Part shown: positions 49,838 to 58,800 of the stretch, piece by piece
Position numbering within the stretch: position 1 is the stretch's first letter
Layout: every line of letters starts with the position of its first letter
Origin: Porphyrobacter sp.
Lineage (GTDB): Bacteria > Pseudomonadota > Alphaproteobacteria > Sphingomonadales > Sphingomonadaceae
Length of the DNA stretch: 64,000 nt
Reading direction: 5' to 3'
Assembly (NCBI GenBank): GCA_017744315.1
Contig: JAGIBN010000002.1
Location: 434,001-498,000, forward strand
Made by a program: the position numbers and the translations under genes
The notes under the pieces: generated by a model
What the model saw: the letters and a program-made list of their open reading frames with translations, nothing else
Databases searched by the model: none
What the model was told of the DNA's origin: nothing

Positions 49838-51220
49838 ATGGCCCTCGACATCCTCGTAGTGGATGACGAACAGGATATTCGTGAACTCGTCGCGGGCGTT
49901 TTGTCCGACGAGGGGTACGGGTGCCGAACGGCCGGCGACAGCACCACGGCGCTGCGCATGGTTGACGAGCTGCGTCCGAGCCTGGTGCTGCTCGACGTGT
50001 GGCTCCACGGCAGCCCGATGGACGGGCTCGAAGTGCTCGACGCAATCAAGGCTCGCGAGCCGCAGTTGCCCGTCATCATCTTCTCGGGGCACGGCAACAT
50101 CGACACCGCGGTGTCCGCGATCGGTCGCGGGGCGGTGGACTTCATCGAGAAGCCGTTCGAGGCCGAGCGACTGCTGCTGCTCGTGGCCCGAGCAACCGAG
50201 ACTGAGCGCCTGCAGCGTGAGAACGCTCGCCTGCGCGAAGGCATCGCGCTGGCCGAAGAGTTCAACGGCAATTCCAGTGCGATCAACCAGGTGCGCGCGA
50301 CGCTCAAGCGCGTCGCCAACACCGGCAGCCGGGTGCTCATCACCGGTCCCGCGGGGTCGGGCAAGGAAGTGGCCGCCCGCTTGCTCCACGCCTGGAGTCC
50401 GCGCGCCGACAAGGCCTTCGTTACCGTAAATTCCGCGCGCATCACGCCCGAACGCTTCGAGCAGGAGCTGTTCGGTGAAGAGGCCGATGGAAAGCTCGTC
50501 CGCGCCGGACTTCTGGAGATGGCGGACGGCGGCACGCTCTACCTCGATGAAGTGGCCGACATGCCGATGAGCACGCAGGCCCGCATCCTGCGTGTGCTGA
50601 CCGAACAGAGCTTCGTCAGGGCCGGAGGCAATCGCCAGATCAGGGTCGACGTCCGCGTGGTCTCCTCGACCGCCCGCGACCTGGAAAAGGAAATCGCCGA
50701 AAAGCGGTTCCGCGAAGACTTGTTCTATCGCCTCAACGTGGTTCCTGTCGGAGTTCCCTCACTGTCCGAACGGCGGGAAGACATTCCGGTGCTCGCCGAG
50801 CATTTCTTCACGCGCTATGCCCGCGAACAGGGCTTGCAGGTGCCGGCGATTTCGACCGAGGCTATGGCAGCGCTCCAGGCTTACGATTGGCCCGGCAACG
50901 TTCGCCAGCTCCGCAACGTCGTCGAACGCACCGTAATCCTCGCTCCGCGCGACCGGATGGAACGGATCGAGCCCGACATGCTTCCCGGCGAGATAACCGG
51001 CGGATCGGCCGACAACGGCTCAGGCATCTCGACGCTGATGGGCGTCCCATTGCGCGAGGCGCGCGAGAGCTTTGAGCGCGAATATCTCCGGATCCAGATT
51101 CGGCGCTTTTCGGGGAACATCTCGAAGACCGCGGGCTTCATCGGGATGGAACGCTCCGCCTTGCACCGCAAACTCAAGCTGCTCGGAATGAGCGAGCGTC
51201 ATGAAATTGAAAACGAGTGA
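49838..51220 (+). CDS. ntrX: Response regulator NtrX (lacking the sigma-54 GAFTGA loop)
   Basis: Response regulator of NtrY with 460 residues. The receiver has Asp53 (LLDVWLHG). The AAA+ domain has Walker A GPAGSGKE (170-177) and Walker B TLYLDEVADMP. Where NtrC has ELFGHEKGAFTGA, this protein reads ELFGEEADGKLVRAGLLEM. The GAFTGA loop that contacts sigma-54 is therefore missing, and the protein should act as an ordinary DNA-binding regulator. The Fis-type HTH is present (NISKTAGFIGMERSALHRKL). hfq lies 151 bases downstream, the standard order. Confidence 0.95.
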   Translation: MALDILVVDDEQDIRELVAGVLSDEGYGCRTAGDSTTALRMVDELRPSLVLLDVWLHGSPMDGLEVLDAIKAREPQLPVIIFSGHGNIDTAVSAIGRGAVDFIEKPFEAERLLLLVARATETERLQRENARLREGIALAEEFNGNSSAINQVRATLKRVANTGSRVLITGPAGSGKEVAARLLHAWSPRADKAFVTVNSARITPERFEQELFGEEADGKLVRAGLLEMADGGTLYLDEVADMPMSTQARILRVLTEQSFVRAGGNRQIRVDVRVVSSTARDLEKEIAEKRFREDLFYRLNVVPVGVPSLSERREDIPVLAEHFFTRYAREQGLQVPAISTEAMAALQAYDWPGNVRQLRNVVERTVILAPRDRMERIEPDMLPGEITGGSADNGSGISTLMGVPLREARESFEREYLRIQIRRFSGNISKTAGFIGMERSALHRKLKLLGMSERHEIENE

Positions 51221-51329
51221 AAATAGCTGTCACTAGGTGAAAGTTGGTATTTACGGGGCGACGAAGTCCCGCCTAGGTTAGTCAAAACTTGTCGGCAGCC
51301 GTTTCGTTGTCACGATCGGTAGCCAGAAC

Positions 51330-51349
51330 GTGGACCGCAAAGCGGCCAC
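51330..51349 (+). promoter_or_regulatory. Hairpin in the hfq leader
   Basis: GTGG-A-CCGC and GCGGCCAC pair over 8 positions with one bulged A around an AAA loop, 22 bases before the hfq ATG. Hfq represses its own translation through its leader in E. coli, so this could take part in similar control. Confidence 0.35.
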
Positions 51350-51371
51350 CAACAAAATTGGAGTCAGTTGA

Positions 51372-51932
51372 ATGGCCAAGGAAAAGCTGAGCGCTCGCCC
51401 CCGAGCTGTACCGGAGCCGGCGCCCGCCCCAGCAGCGACCGGAGTGAGGCCGGCCAACCTCCAGGACCAGTTCCTCAATAACCTCCGGCGCGAAAAGACG
51501 CCCGTGACCATGTTCCTGGTCAAGGGCGTCAAGTTGCAGGGCATCGTCACCTGGTTCGACAATTTCTCGATCCTTCTTCGCCGCGATGGCCAGTCGCAGC
51601 TTGTCTACAAGCACGCGATCTCGACGATCATGCCGGGGCAGCCTGTAGACGCGTCCCAGTTTGAATCTTCCGGTGACGGTGGGCGCAAGCAGCGCCTGTT
51701 ACAGGACGTTTTCCTGTCGCGCGTTCGCGATGCCGGGGTCCAGGTCACGATGTTCCTGGTCAACGGCGTCATGCTGCAAGGGCGAATCGCTGCGTACGAT
51801 CTCTTCTGCATGCTGCTCGAACGCGAAGGCTATGTTCAGCTCGCCTACAAGCATGCGGTTTCGACCATTCAGCCGGCCGCGCCGGTCGATCTCACGACCG
51901 ATTTTGACGGCGACGAAGACTCGGAGGCCTAG
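51372..51932 (+). CDS. hfq: RNA chaperone Hfq with two tandem Sm-like domains
   Basis: Binds small RNAs and mRNAs and promotes their pairing. The 186 residues contain two full Hfq cores, about twice the usual bacterial core. Domain 1 (residues 28-90) has [20 protein letters not shown] and YKHAISTI. Domain 2 (residues 108-170) has [20 protein letters not shown] and YKHAVSTI. The proximal-face residues Gln (31, 111) and Tyr-Lys-His (79-81, 159-161) are kept in both. The arginine rim patch RRE (39-41) is replaced by RDA (119-121) in domain 2. The N-terminus is Pro/Ala-rich and the tail acidic. A ring would need three copies, not six. The ATG has GGAG upstream. Confidence 0.95.
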   Translation: MAKEKLSARPRAVPEPAPAPAATGVRPANLQDQFLNNLRREKTPVTMFLVKGVKLQGIVTWFDNFSILLRRDGQSQLVYKHAISTIMPGQPVDASQFESSGDGGRKQRLLQDVFLSRVRDAGVQVTMFLVNGVMLQGRIAAYDLFCMLLEREGYVQLAYKHAVSTIQPAAPVDLTTDFDGDEDSEA

Positions 51933-51956
51933 GCCTGGCGGCCTGGGACCCATTCT

Positions 51957-53282
51957 CTGATTGTCGATGACGAGTTCGAAGGCGAAGTAACCCGCGGAGC
52001 GCGGGCCCTGGTCGTTTGTCCGGATATCCGCCGCAAGGGCCGCCAAGCCGAAGACCCCGAAGCTCGCTTGGAAGAGGCGAAGGGCCTCGCAATGGCGATC
52101 GGTATCGTCGTGGTCGAGGCCTTCACCGTCCCGGTGCGCGACGTGCGGGCGGGAACGCTTTTCGGTGAAGGTCAGATCGAACGTATCGCCACGGCCTGTG
52201 AGCAGGACCAGGCCGAACTGGTCATCATCGACGGGGCGCTATCCGCGATCCAGCAGCGCAACCTCGAAGAAAAGCTCAAGCGGAAGGTCATCGACCGCAC
52301 CGGCTTGATCCTCGAAATCTTCGGGGAACGCGCTGCCACCGCCGAAGGCCGGCTGCAGGTTGAACTGGCCCACCTCGACTATCAGCAAAGCCGCCTCGTC
52401 CGCAGTTGGACCCACCTTGAGCGTCAGCGCGGCGGCTTCGGCTTCCTCGGCGGCCCGGGTGAAACCCAGATCGAAGCGGACCGCCGCCTGATCCGCGCAC
52501 GCATGGGTAAGCTGCGCCGCGATCTCGATCAGGTGCGCAAGACCCGCGCGCTGCATCGGGAGCGGCGGGGCAGGGCGCCCTGGCCCGTCATCGCACTGGT
52601 CGGCTATACCAACGCTGGAAAATCCACGCTTTTCAACCGCATGACCGGTGCTGACGTCATGGCGGAAGATCTGCTCTTCGCCACCTTGGACCCGGCGATG
52701 CGAGCCGTTCGGTTGCCCGGTATCGACAAAGCCATCTTGTCGGACACGGTGGGATTCATCTCCGACCTGCCGACCCAGCTCGTCGCTGCGTTTCGCGCCA
52801 CGCTGGAGGAAGTGACAGCCGCCGATCTGATCGTGCACGTTCGCGACATGGCCAATCCGGACAACTCCGCGCAGAAGGGCCAGGTCCTCCATGTGCTCGA
52901 GGAACTCGGCGTCGTGGGAGCCCAGGAAGAAGGGGCAGGGGGCAGCATCCCGATTATCGAAGCGTGGAACAAGCTCGACCTGCTCGATGCACACCAACGG
53001 GAAGACCTGCTGGATGCCGCCGAAGAGAATCCTGACGTCGTGCCGATCTCGGCGCAGACCGGGGAAGGGGTCGACGCGCTAGAGGCACGGGTTGCGTCAC
53101 TCTTGACCGAAGGGCACCGGAGATACCGCCTCGAGTTGCCGCTGTCGGACGGAGCGGGAGCTGCGTGGCTGCACCAGAACGGCGAGGTTCTCGAACACGG
53201 CATCGAGGGCGACCGCGCCTGGTACGAAGTGCGGCTTTCGCCGGGAGACATGGAACGCTTCAAGGCACGCGAGCGAGCGTGA
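51957..53282 (+). CDS. hflX: GTPase HflX (start codon uncertain, no ATG/GTG/TTG near the conserved N-terminus)
   Basis: Ribosome-splitting GTPase active under stress. The G domain has ALVGYTNAGKSTLFNR, DTVGFI and WNKLD. Before it come the HflX domain and the signature RSWTHLERQRGGFGFLGGPGE. Conserved N-terminal sequence (TRGARALVVCPDIRRK) is read from about 51990, but the first ordinary start in frame is TTG at 52068, which would delete it. CTG at 51957 or ATT at 51960, with GGGA upstream, are the possible starts. The frame is the same as hfq, separated only by its TAG at 51930 and eight codons. From CTG the product is 441 residues. The end overlaps the sulfotransferase GTG (GTGA). Confidence 0.9.
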   Translation: MIVDDEFEGEVTRGARALVVCPDIRRKGRQAEDPEARLEEAKGLAMAIGIVVVEAFTVPVRDVRAGTLFGEGQIERIATACEQDQAELVIIDGALSAIQQRNLEEKLKRKVIDRTGLILEIFGERAATAEGRLQVELAHLDYQQSRLVRSWTHLERQRGGFGFLGGPGETQIEADRRLIRARMGKLRRDLDQVRKTRALHRERRGRAPWPVIALVGYTNAGKSTLFNRMTGADVMAEDLLFATLDPAMRAVRLPGIDKAILSDTVGFISDLPTQLVAAFRATLEEVTAADLIVHVRDMANPDNSAQKGQVLHVLEELGVVGAQEEGAGGSIPIIEAWNKLDLLDAHQREDLLDAAEENPDVVPISAQTGEGVDALEARVASLLTEGHRRYRLELPLSDGAGAAWLHQNGEVLEHGIEGDRAWYEVRLSPGDMERFKARERA

Positions 53283-54034
53283 TCCCGACCGACCACGGAT
53301 ACGAAGCGAAGTTCGATTTTCCTGATTGGCAGGGTCCGCCCACCATTCCCTATCTGCTGGCGACGGTTCCGCGTTCCGGAAGCACCTATCTCAGCCATCT
53401 GTTGTGGCAGACTGGTTGTCTGGGGGCGCCACTCGAGTACCTCAATTTCGATCCGACAGGTCCCTATGGCCACGCCAGTGAGGCGCCAGTCGAGCAGACC
53501 AAGCTATGGCGCGCGGCATTGCGTGGGAGAACAGCACCGAACGGTGTGTTCGGTCTCAAGGCATTCCCCGCCCAGCTTGCGGCCTTGCATGGCTCAAACC
53601 CGTCCCTGCTTGGCGAAGTGATGCGCGGCATCTTCCAGTCACGCCAAACCAGTCGCGTGGTTTGGCTCCATCGCCGCGACTCCACCGCTCACGCGATTTC
53701 TTACGCCAGGGCCATCCTCTCAGGCGTATGGCGCAAGGAGCAGGAGGCCTTGGGGAGGGACGAGCCCGAATATTCCGCGATCGCCATTGAGCGGGCGACC
53801 CGTCTGATCGGGGACGCTGAGGCCTCCTGGAGCGCGATGCTCGCTGATCTCGGCATAACACCGCTGGAGCTCTGGTACGAAGATATGGTCGAGGATCCTA
53901 TTTCGGCCGTTCAAGCAGTCGCGGCTCACCTCGGGGTGACACTGGATCCGAAGGCAGTCATCGAAGTGCCTGAGATTACCCAACAATCGCAAGAAGGCGC
54001 GAAAACCTGGGCTGATCGGCACTCAGCCAGCTAG
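53279..54034 (+). CDS. Stf0-type sulfotransferase
   Basis: Predicted PAPS-dependent sulfotransferase of the Stf0 family, named after the mycobacterial trehalose 2-sulfotransferase. It has 251 residues from a GTG overlapping the hflX stop. The PAPS-binding loop is near the start (YLLATVPRSGSTYLSHLLWQ). GAPLEYLNF and the second nucleotide-binding region with VVWLHRRDSTAHAISYARA follow, and LELWYEDMVEDP lies near the end. The acceptor is unknown; no sulfate activation genes are in the window. Its last four bases overlap the end of the convergent mazG gene. Confidence 0.85.
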   Translation: MIPTDHGYEAKFDFPDWQGPPTIPYLLATVPRSGSTYLSHLLWQTGCLGAPLEYLNFDPTGPYGHASEAPVEQTKLWRAALRGRTAPNGVFGLKAFPAQLAALHGSNPSLLGEVMRGIFQSRQTSRVVWLHRRDSTAHAISYARAILSGVWRKEQEALGRDEPEYSAIAIERATRLIGDAEASWSAMLADLGITPLELWYEDMVEDPISAVQAVAAHLGVTLDPKAVIEVPEITQQSQEGAKTWADRHSAS

Positions 54035-54789
54035 CCGTCCTTCTCCGCGCGTTTCACCTGCTGCCAGAGCTCTTCCTGGCGATCGAGATCGAGTTCGGCA
54101 AAGGTACCGGCGGACAGATCCTCCATGGCCCGATAGCGGCGCTCGAACTTCGCGTTGGCCTCGCGCAGGGCTTCTTCGGCCGAAATGCCGTAGGCCCGCA
54201 CAAGATTGACCGCCGCGAAAAGCAGATCGCCGGCTTCCTCGAGCTGCTTGTCGGCCGGAGCGTCCCGCAGTTCCTCGATCTCTTCATTGAGCTTGGCCAC
54301 CGGACCTTCAACATCCGGCCAATCGAAGCCTTGCCTTGCAGCTCGCTTCTGCAGCTTCTCGGCCCGCATCAGGGCTGGCAAGGCCAGCGCCACGCCGTCC
54401 AGCGCGCTTTTGGCACCCTTATCGGTCCGCTCTGCGGCCTTCAGCGCCTCCCAGCCAGGACGGCTGTGGTTATGGTTCGGATCTCCGAAGACGTGCGGAT
54501 GGCGCGCTTCCATCTTGTCGGAAATAGTCCGAGCGACATCGTCGAACGCGAACAGTCCAGCTTCCTCGGCCATGCGAGCGTGGAACACGACCTGCAGCAA
54601 AAGATCGCCAAGTTCGCCTGGCAGTTCCGCCATGTCGTCGCGGGCGATGGCGTCCGCGACTTCGTAAGCTTCTTCAATCGTATAGGGAGCGATTGTCGAA
54701 AACGTCTGCGCAACATCCCACTCGCAACCCCTCTCAGGATCGCGAAGCCGGGCCATGATCGAGAGGAGGCGGTTGAGCTGGTCTGACAT
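54031..54789 (-). CDS. mazG: Nucleoside triphosphate pyrophosphohydrolase MazG
   Basis: Hydrolyses NTPs and dNTPs to monophosphates, removing damaged nucleotides and affecting (p)ppGpp responses. The 252 residues contain both MazG repeats. The first has the metal-binding EExxE-type motif (YTIEEAYEVADAI with ELPGELGDLLLQVVFHARMA). The second has KLNEEIEELRDAP and LEEAGDLLFAAVNLVRA. HPHVFGD is the family linker. It follows hflX in many alphaproteobacteria but is convergent here, with Stf0 inserted between. An A+T-rich palindrome lies 10 bases before its ATG. Confidence 0.96.
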   Translation of the reverse strand: MSDQLNRLLSIMARLRDPERGCEWDVAQTFSTIAPYTIEEAYEVADAIARDDMAELPGELGDLLLQVVFHARMAEEAGLFAFDDVARTISDKMEARHPHVFGDPNHNHSRPGWEALKAAERTDKGAKSALDGVALALPALMRAEKLQKRAARQGFDWPDVEGPVAKLNEEIEELRDAPADKQLEEAGDLLFAAVNLVRAYGISAEEALREANAKFERRYRAMEDLSAGTFAELDLDRQEELWQQVKRAEKDG

Positions 54790-54798
54790 CTTGGGATG

Positions 54799-54812
54799 AT
54801 AATATATATTAT
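54799..54812. promoter_or_regulatory. A+T-only palindrome upstream of mazG
   Basis: ATAATATATATTAT is a perfect 14-base palindrome in otherwise GC-rich DNA, 10 bases before the mazG ATG. It may act as an operator or contain a promoter -10 region. The rest of the 140-base gap (54790-54929) has no gene. Confidence 0.35.
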
Positions 54813-54929
54813 GTTAAGGAAGGACTGCTTCAGAATGTGGACCTAGGTACATAACAGTTCGGTCCAGAGACGCGCAGAGACCAAAAGTTCCGCGCGGTGG
54901 AAAACATCGCAGCTCATGCGGCCGCGCAG

Positions 54930-55688
54930 CTAGCGGTAGTGGACCAACCCCAGAATTGCGGCGGCGACACGCTCGAAAGCGGGCGAGCCGACCACCGCTT
55001 CGTGCAGCGCGCCTTCGGCGACTATCCAGCCCGCGCCGAGCAGCGACAATGCGCCAATGCGGCCGGTCGTGCGCCGTTCTTGCAGGAGGATCGCCGCCGC
55101 CATCGACCACAGTGTCAGGTAGAGCCAGAACGTCGGCACCGGATCGTCCAGCCCCAGCGCATTGGCCCAGAAGCGGTTCACGCCTGGCGGGATGACCGGC
55201 AGTATGGCGAAGAGGATCATCCGGCGGTGGACGTCCGGCCTCGTCCGGTTGCCGATCGCCAGGGCGAACATCAGGGCAAAGCCTAGGAAGGCGAGCAGCC
55301 CGAGGTAGAGCCCGTCGGTCCCGGCTGGTCTCCCCGCGGCGTAACCGCGGCCCGAGGCGATCAGTTGCATCATCAGGCCTATGAGAATGGTCGCGGTGCC
55401 TTGAGCGATGCCCCAGGTGCCGAGCGCGCGGTGCAGCTTCGCATTCCCGGAACACACCAGCGCCGACTGCACCAACAGCAGCAGCATCCAGGCGACGAAC
55501 ACCACGCCGTGCAAGTGCACTATCGGCGGTGCAGGCGGAAAATTGCCCTGGAGAGCGGGCAGGAAGGAGTGCATTCCGAAGCCCGCGAAGACGAACAGGC
55601 ACATCGCCAACGTCATCCAGAAATAGAACGAAGGCCTGAAGCGGCTTCCAACAGGCGTCAAAGTCGCGGCGGCGACGGATGCGGTCAT
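54930..55688 (-). CDS. Multi-pass membrane protein of unknown function
   Basis: The 252-residue protein has about seven hydrophobic segments. Histidines lie at or near membrane edges (GMHSFLP, IVHLHGVVF, KLHRALG, VHRRMILF, ALHEAV), an arrangement seen in haem- or copper-binding membrane proteins and in DUF2306-type families. I cannot assign a family with confidence. The second-frame reading over the same bases is a shadow. It stands alone between mazG and the czc genes on the same strand, 209 bases after czcA, in a stretch without a recognised promoter. A metal or redox role is speculation from the His pattern. Confidence 0.72.
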   Translation of the reverse strand: MTASVAAATLTPVGSRFRPSFYFWMTLAMCLFVFAGFGMHSFLPALQGNFPPAPPIVHLHGVVFVAWMLLLLVQSALVCSGNAKLHRALGTWGIAQGTATILIGLMMQLIASGRGYAAGRPAGTDGLYLGLLAFLGFALMFALAIGNRTRPDVHRRMILFAILPVIPPGVNRFWANALGLDDPVPTFWLYLTLWSMAAAILLQERRTTGRIGALSLLGAGWIVAEGALHEAVVGSPAFERVAAAILGLVHYR

Positions 55689-55897
55689 GACCCTCTCCCC
55701 GTTCTCGCAGAATGACGCCAGCCTTCACCAACCGCAAGCAGGTTCCAAACGGGTGGATGCCAAGTTACGCAAAAGACCGCTTACGACCCACTGCGGCCTA
55801 GAATTGCTTCGCGCCCGCAAGCTGGCTACCCCTTGCCCACCAGAACGCCAATTCCCAGAACTTGGGCTTAACGGATCGGGCCCCACCCTTTCCTCCA

Positions 55898-58800
55898 TTA
55901 GCTCACAGGCAACTCCGAGCCGAGCATATCGACGTCGGTGTAGTCACCCTCCACGTGCTTTCTGTGCTTCCCTCTCAGCAGAAGGTGACTGATCGCCGGG
56001 AGGACGAACAAGGTCAGCAAGGTCGACGTAATCAGCCCGCCGATCACGACGACGGCGAGCGGCTTTTGCACCTCGGCCCCGGTGCCTGTGGCCAAGGCCA
56101 TGGGCACGAAGCCGATGGCGGGAACGATGCCGGTCATCAGCACCGCCCGCACGCGTTCCATGGTGCCTTTCTGAACCGCCTGGTCGACGGCCATTCCTGC
56201 ATCCAACCGGTAATTGATGCTGGTCATCACCACCAACCCGTTGAGGACGGTAACACCCGACAGGACGATGAAGCCCACCGCCGCCGACACCGAAAACGGA
56301 TGGCCGGTAAGCAACAATGCGAACACCCCTCCGGCGAGCGCAAGCGGAATGGCCGAGTAGACCGCCAAGGCTTGGCGTACCCCGCGCAAGGCCAGGAACA
56401 GCAATCCAAATATCGCAGCAAAGATCAGCGGGATCACCAGCGACAGCCTTGCCGAGGCCGCTTGGAGATTTTCGAACTGGCCGCCCCATTCGATGAAACT
56501 GCCAGGCGGCAGTGTCACCTCCCGGGCCACCTTTTCCTGGGCCTCAGTCACGAACGAGCCGAGGTCGTTGCCCCTAACGTTGGCCTGGACCACGACACGT
56601 CGCTTGCCGTTCTCGCGGCTGACCTGGTTAAGACCTTCTGAGAAGCTGAACCGGGCCAATTCGCGCAACGGAACCGATGCGCGATGTGCGTCTTCCCCTG
56701 GAAGCATGACCGGCAGAGCTCCAACGGCATCGAGATCGTTACGAGTGACCGCGTCCAACCGAACGACAACATCGTAGCGACGGTCGCCTTCGAACACGAT
56801 GCCTGCCTCCCGGCCTCCCATCGCCGCCGCGACGGTGTCGCTGACGTCCTTCAGGCTAAGGCCGTACCGAGCGATCGCGTCGCGATCAAACTGCACGTCT
56901 AGCACAGGGAAGCCCTCGGTCTGTTCGACTTTGACGTCGGCTGCGCCCGGAACGGTGTCGAGCACCGCCGCGATTTCGTTCGCCGTCCGGCCCATGGCTT
57001 CGAGATCGTCACCGTAGACCTTCACGGCGATGTCGCCACGAACGCCGGCAATGAGCTCGTTGAAGCGGAGTTGGATCGGTTGGCTGATCTCCAGCGCGTT
57101 CCCGACGAGCGGTTCGAGCTTATTCTCGACGCGCTCGATCACGTCATCCTTGGTGTTCACCCCATCAGGCCATTCGTCCTTCGGCTTGAGGATGATGAAC
57201 GTGTCAGATGCGTTGGGCGGCATCGGGTCACTCGCGACCTCAGCCGTGCCGGTCTTCGAGAACACGAAGGCCACCTCGGGCAGTGTAGCGACGGTCTTTT
57301 CGACCTGCTCCTGCATCCTCGTCGACTGCGCCAGCGAGGTTGAGGGGATGCGCACCGCTTGCATCGCCAGGTTGCCCTCGCCCAGCACGGGCAGGAACTC
57401 GCTGCCGAGCATGGTAAAGACCAGAGCTGCCGCCGCAAACGTTCCGGCACCCGCGCCGATCCACCGCCACGGGCGGGCGATGATACGGCGGAGCACAGGC
57501 TCGTAGCGTCTCTTCACCCACGCAACTGCCTTCACGTCCTTCTCGGCCACCTCACCGCGAATGAGCAGCGCAACCATCGCAGGGACGAAGGTAAGCGATG
57601 CGAGGAACGCCCCCGCAAGCGCTAGAAGCACCGTGATTGCCATCGGAGAGAAGGTCTTGCCCTCAACACCCGTGAAGGTGAGCAACGGAATGAAGACCAG
57701 GAAGATGATGGCTTGGCCGAACAGCGTGGGTCGGATCATCTCCTTCGAGGCTTCAAACACCTCGTGCAGCCGCTCATCGCGCGAGAGGATACGTCCTTCC
57801 TTCTGTTGGCGATGAGCCAGTCGCTGAAGACAGTTTTCAATGATGATGATCGAGCCATCGACGATCAGCCCGAAGTCGAGAGCGCCCAGGCTCATGAGGT
57901 TACCGGATGTACCGGTGAGATTCATGCCGGTGCCCATGATCAGGAACGAGATAGGGATGACCAGCGCCGCAATGACCGCGGCACGAAAGTTCCCGAGCAT
58001 CCAAAACAGCACCCCGATCACGAGCAGGGCCCCGAACAGCAGGTTCTCTTCAACGGTGCCGATAGTCGCATCGACCAAGTGCGAACGGTCGAGGACCGTC
58101 GTGACCTGGATTCCCGGCGGCAGGGAACCCGCGACCTCGTCCAGCCTCTCAGCTGAAGCGGCAGCGACGATGCGGCTATTGGCGCCCGCCAGCATCAGCA
58201 CGGTACCCACCACAACTTCCTTGCCGTTCTGGGTGGCGGTGCCCGTCCGAAGATCGCCGCCGATCGTGACCGTTGCGACATCTCGGACCTGGACTGGAAC
58301 GCCCCCTCGCGTGGCGATGGTGGCACGATCGATTTCGTCGAGATCACGAATCCGGCCATCAACACGAACGAGAAACGCTTCGCCTCCGCGTTCCACGAAG
58401 TTGGCACCGACCGAGATATTGGCCGCCTCGAGGGCTTCGGCGAGCTCGGTGAACGAGATGCCATAGCTCGACATGCGCGCCGCATCGGGCTGAACGACAA
58501 ACTGCTTCTCGTAACCGCCGATGGAATCGATACCGGCAACACCGGAAACGGAGCGCAGTTGTGGCCGGATTACCCAGTCCTGGACCGAACGCAGGTAGCC
58601 CTCTTTCGCGATGTCGTCGGCGAGGATTTCTCCCGACGGTGTCATGTAGGAACCGTCCGGCTGGAAACCCGGGCGCCCCGCGACGCGCGGATTTTCTTTG
58701 GTATCAGTGGGAGCAAAGTCCACGACGTACATCAGGACTTCGCCGAGTCCGGTTGAGACCGGGCCCATCTCCGGCTCTACTCCCTCGGGCAGCGTACCCT

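Noticed and set aside
54814..55737. Second reading frame of 307 codons over the membrane protein gene
   Set aside because: It is an Arg-rich shifted reading of the same bases. The 54930-55688 frame gives clear membrane segments.
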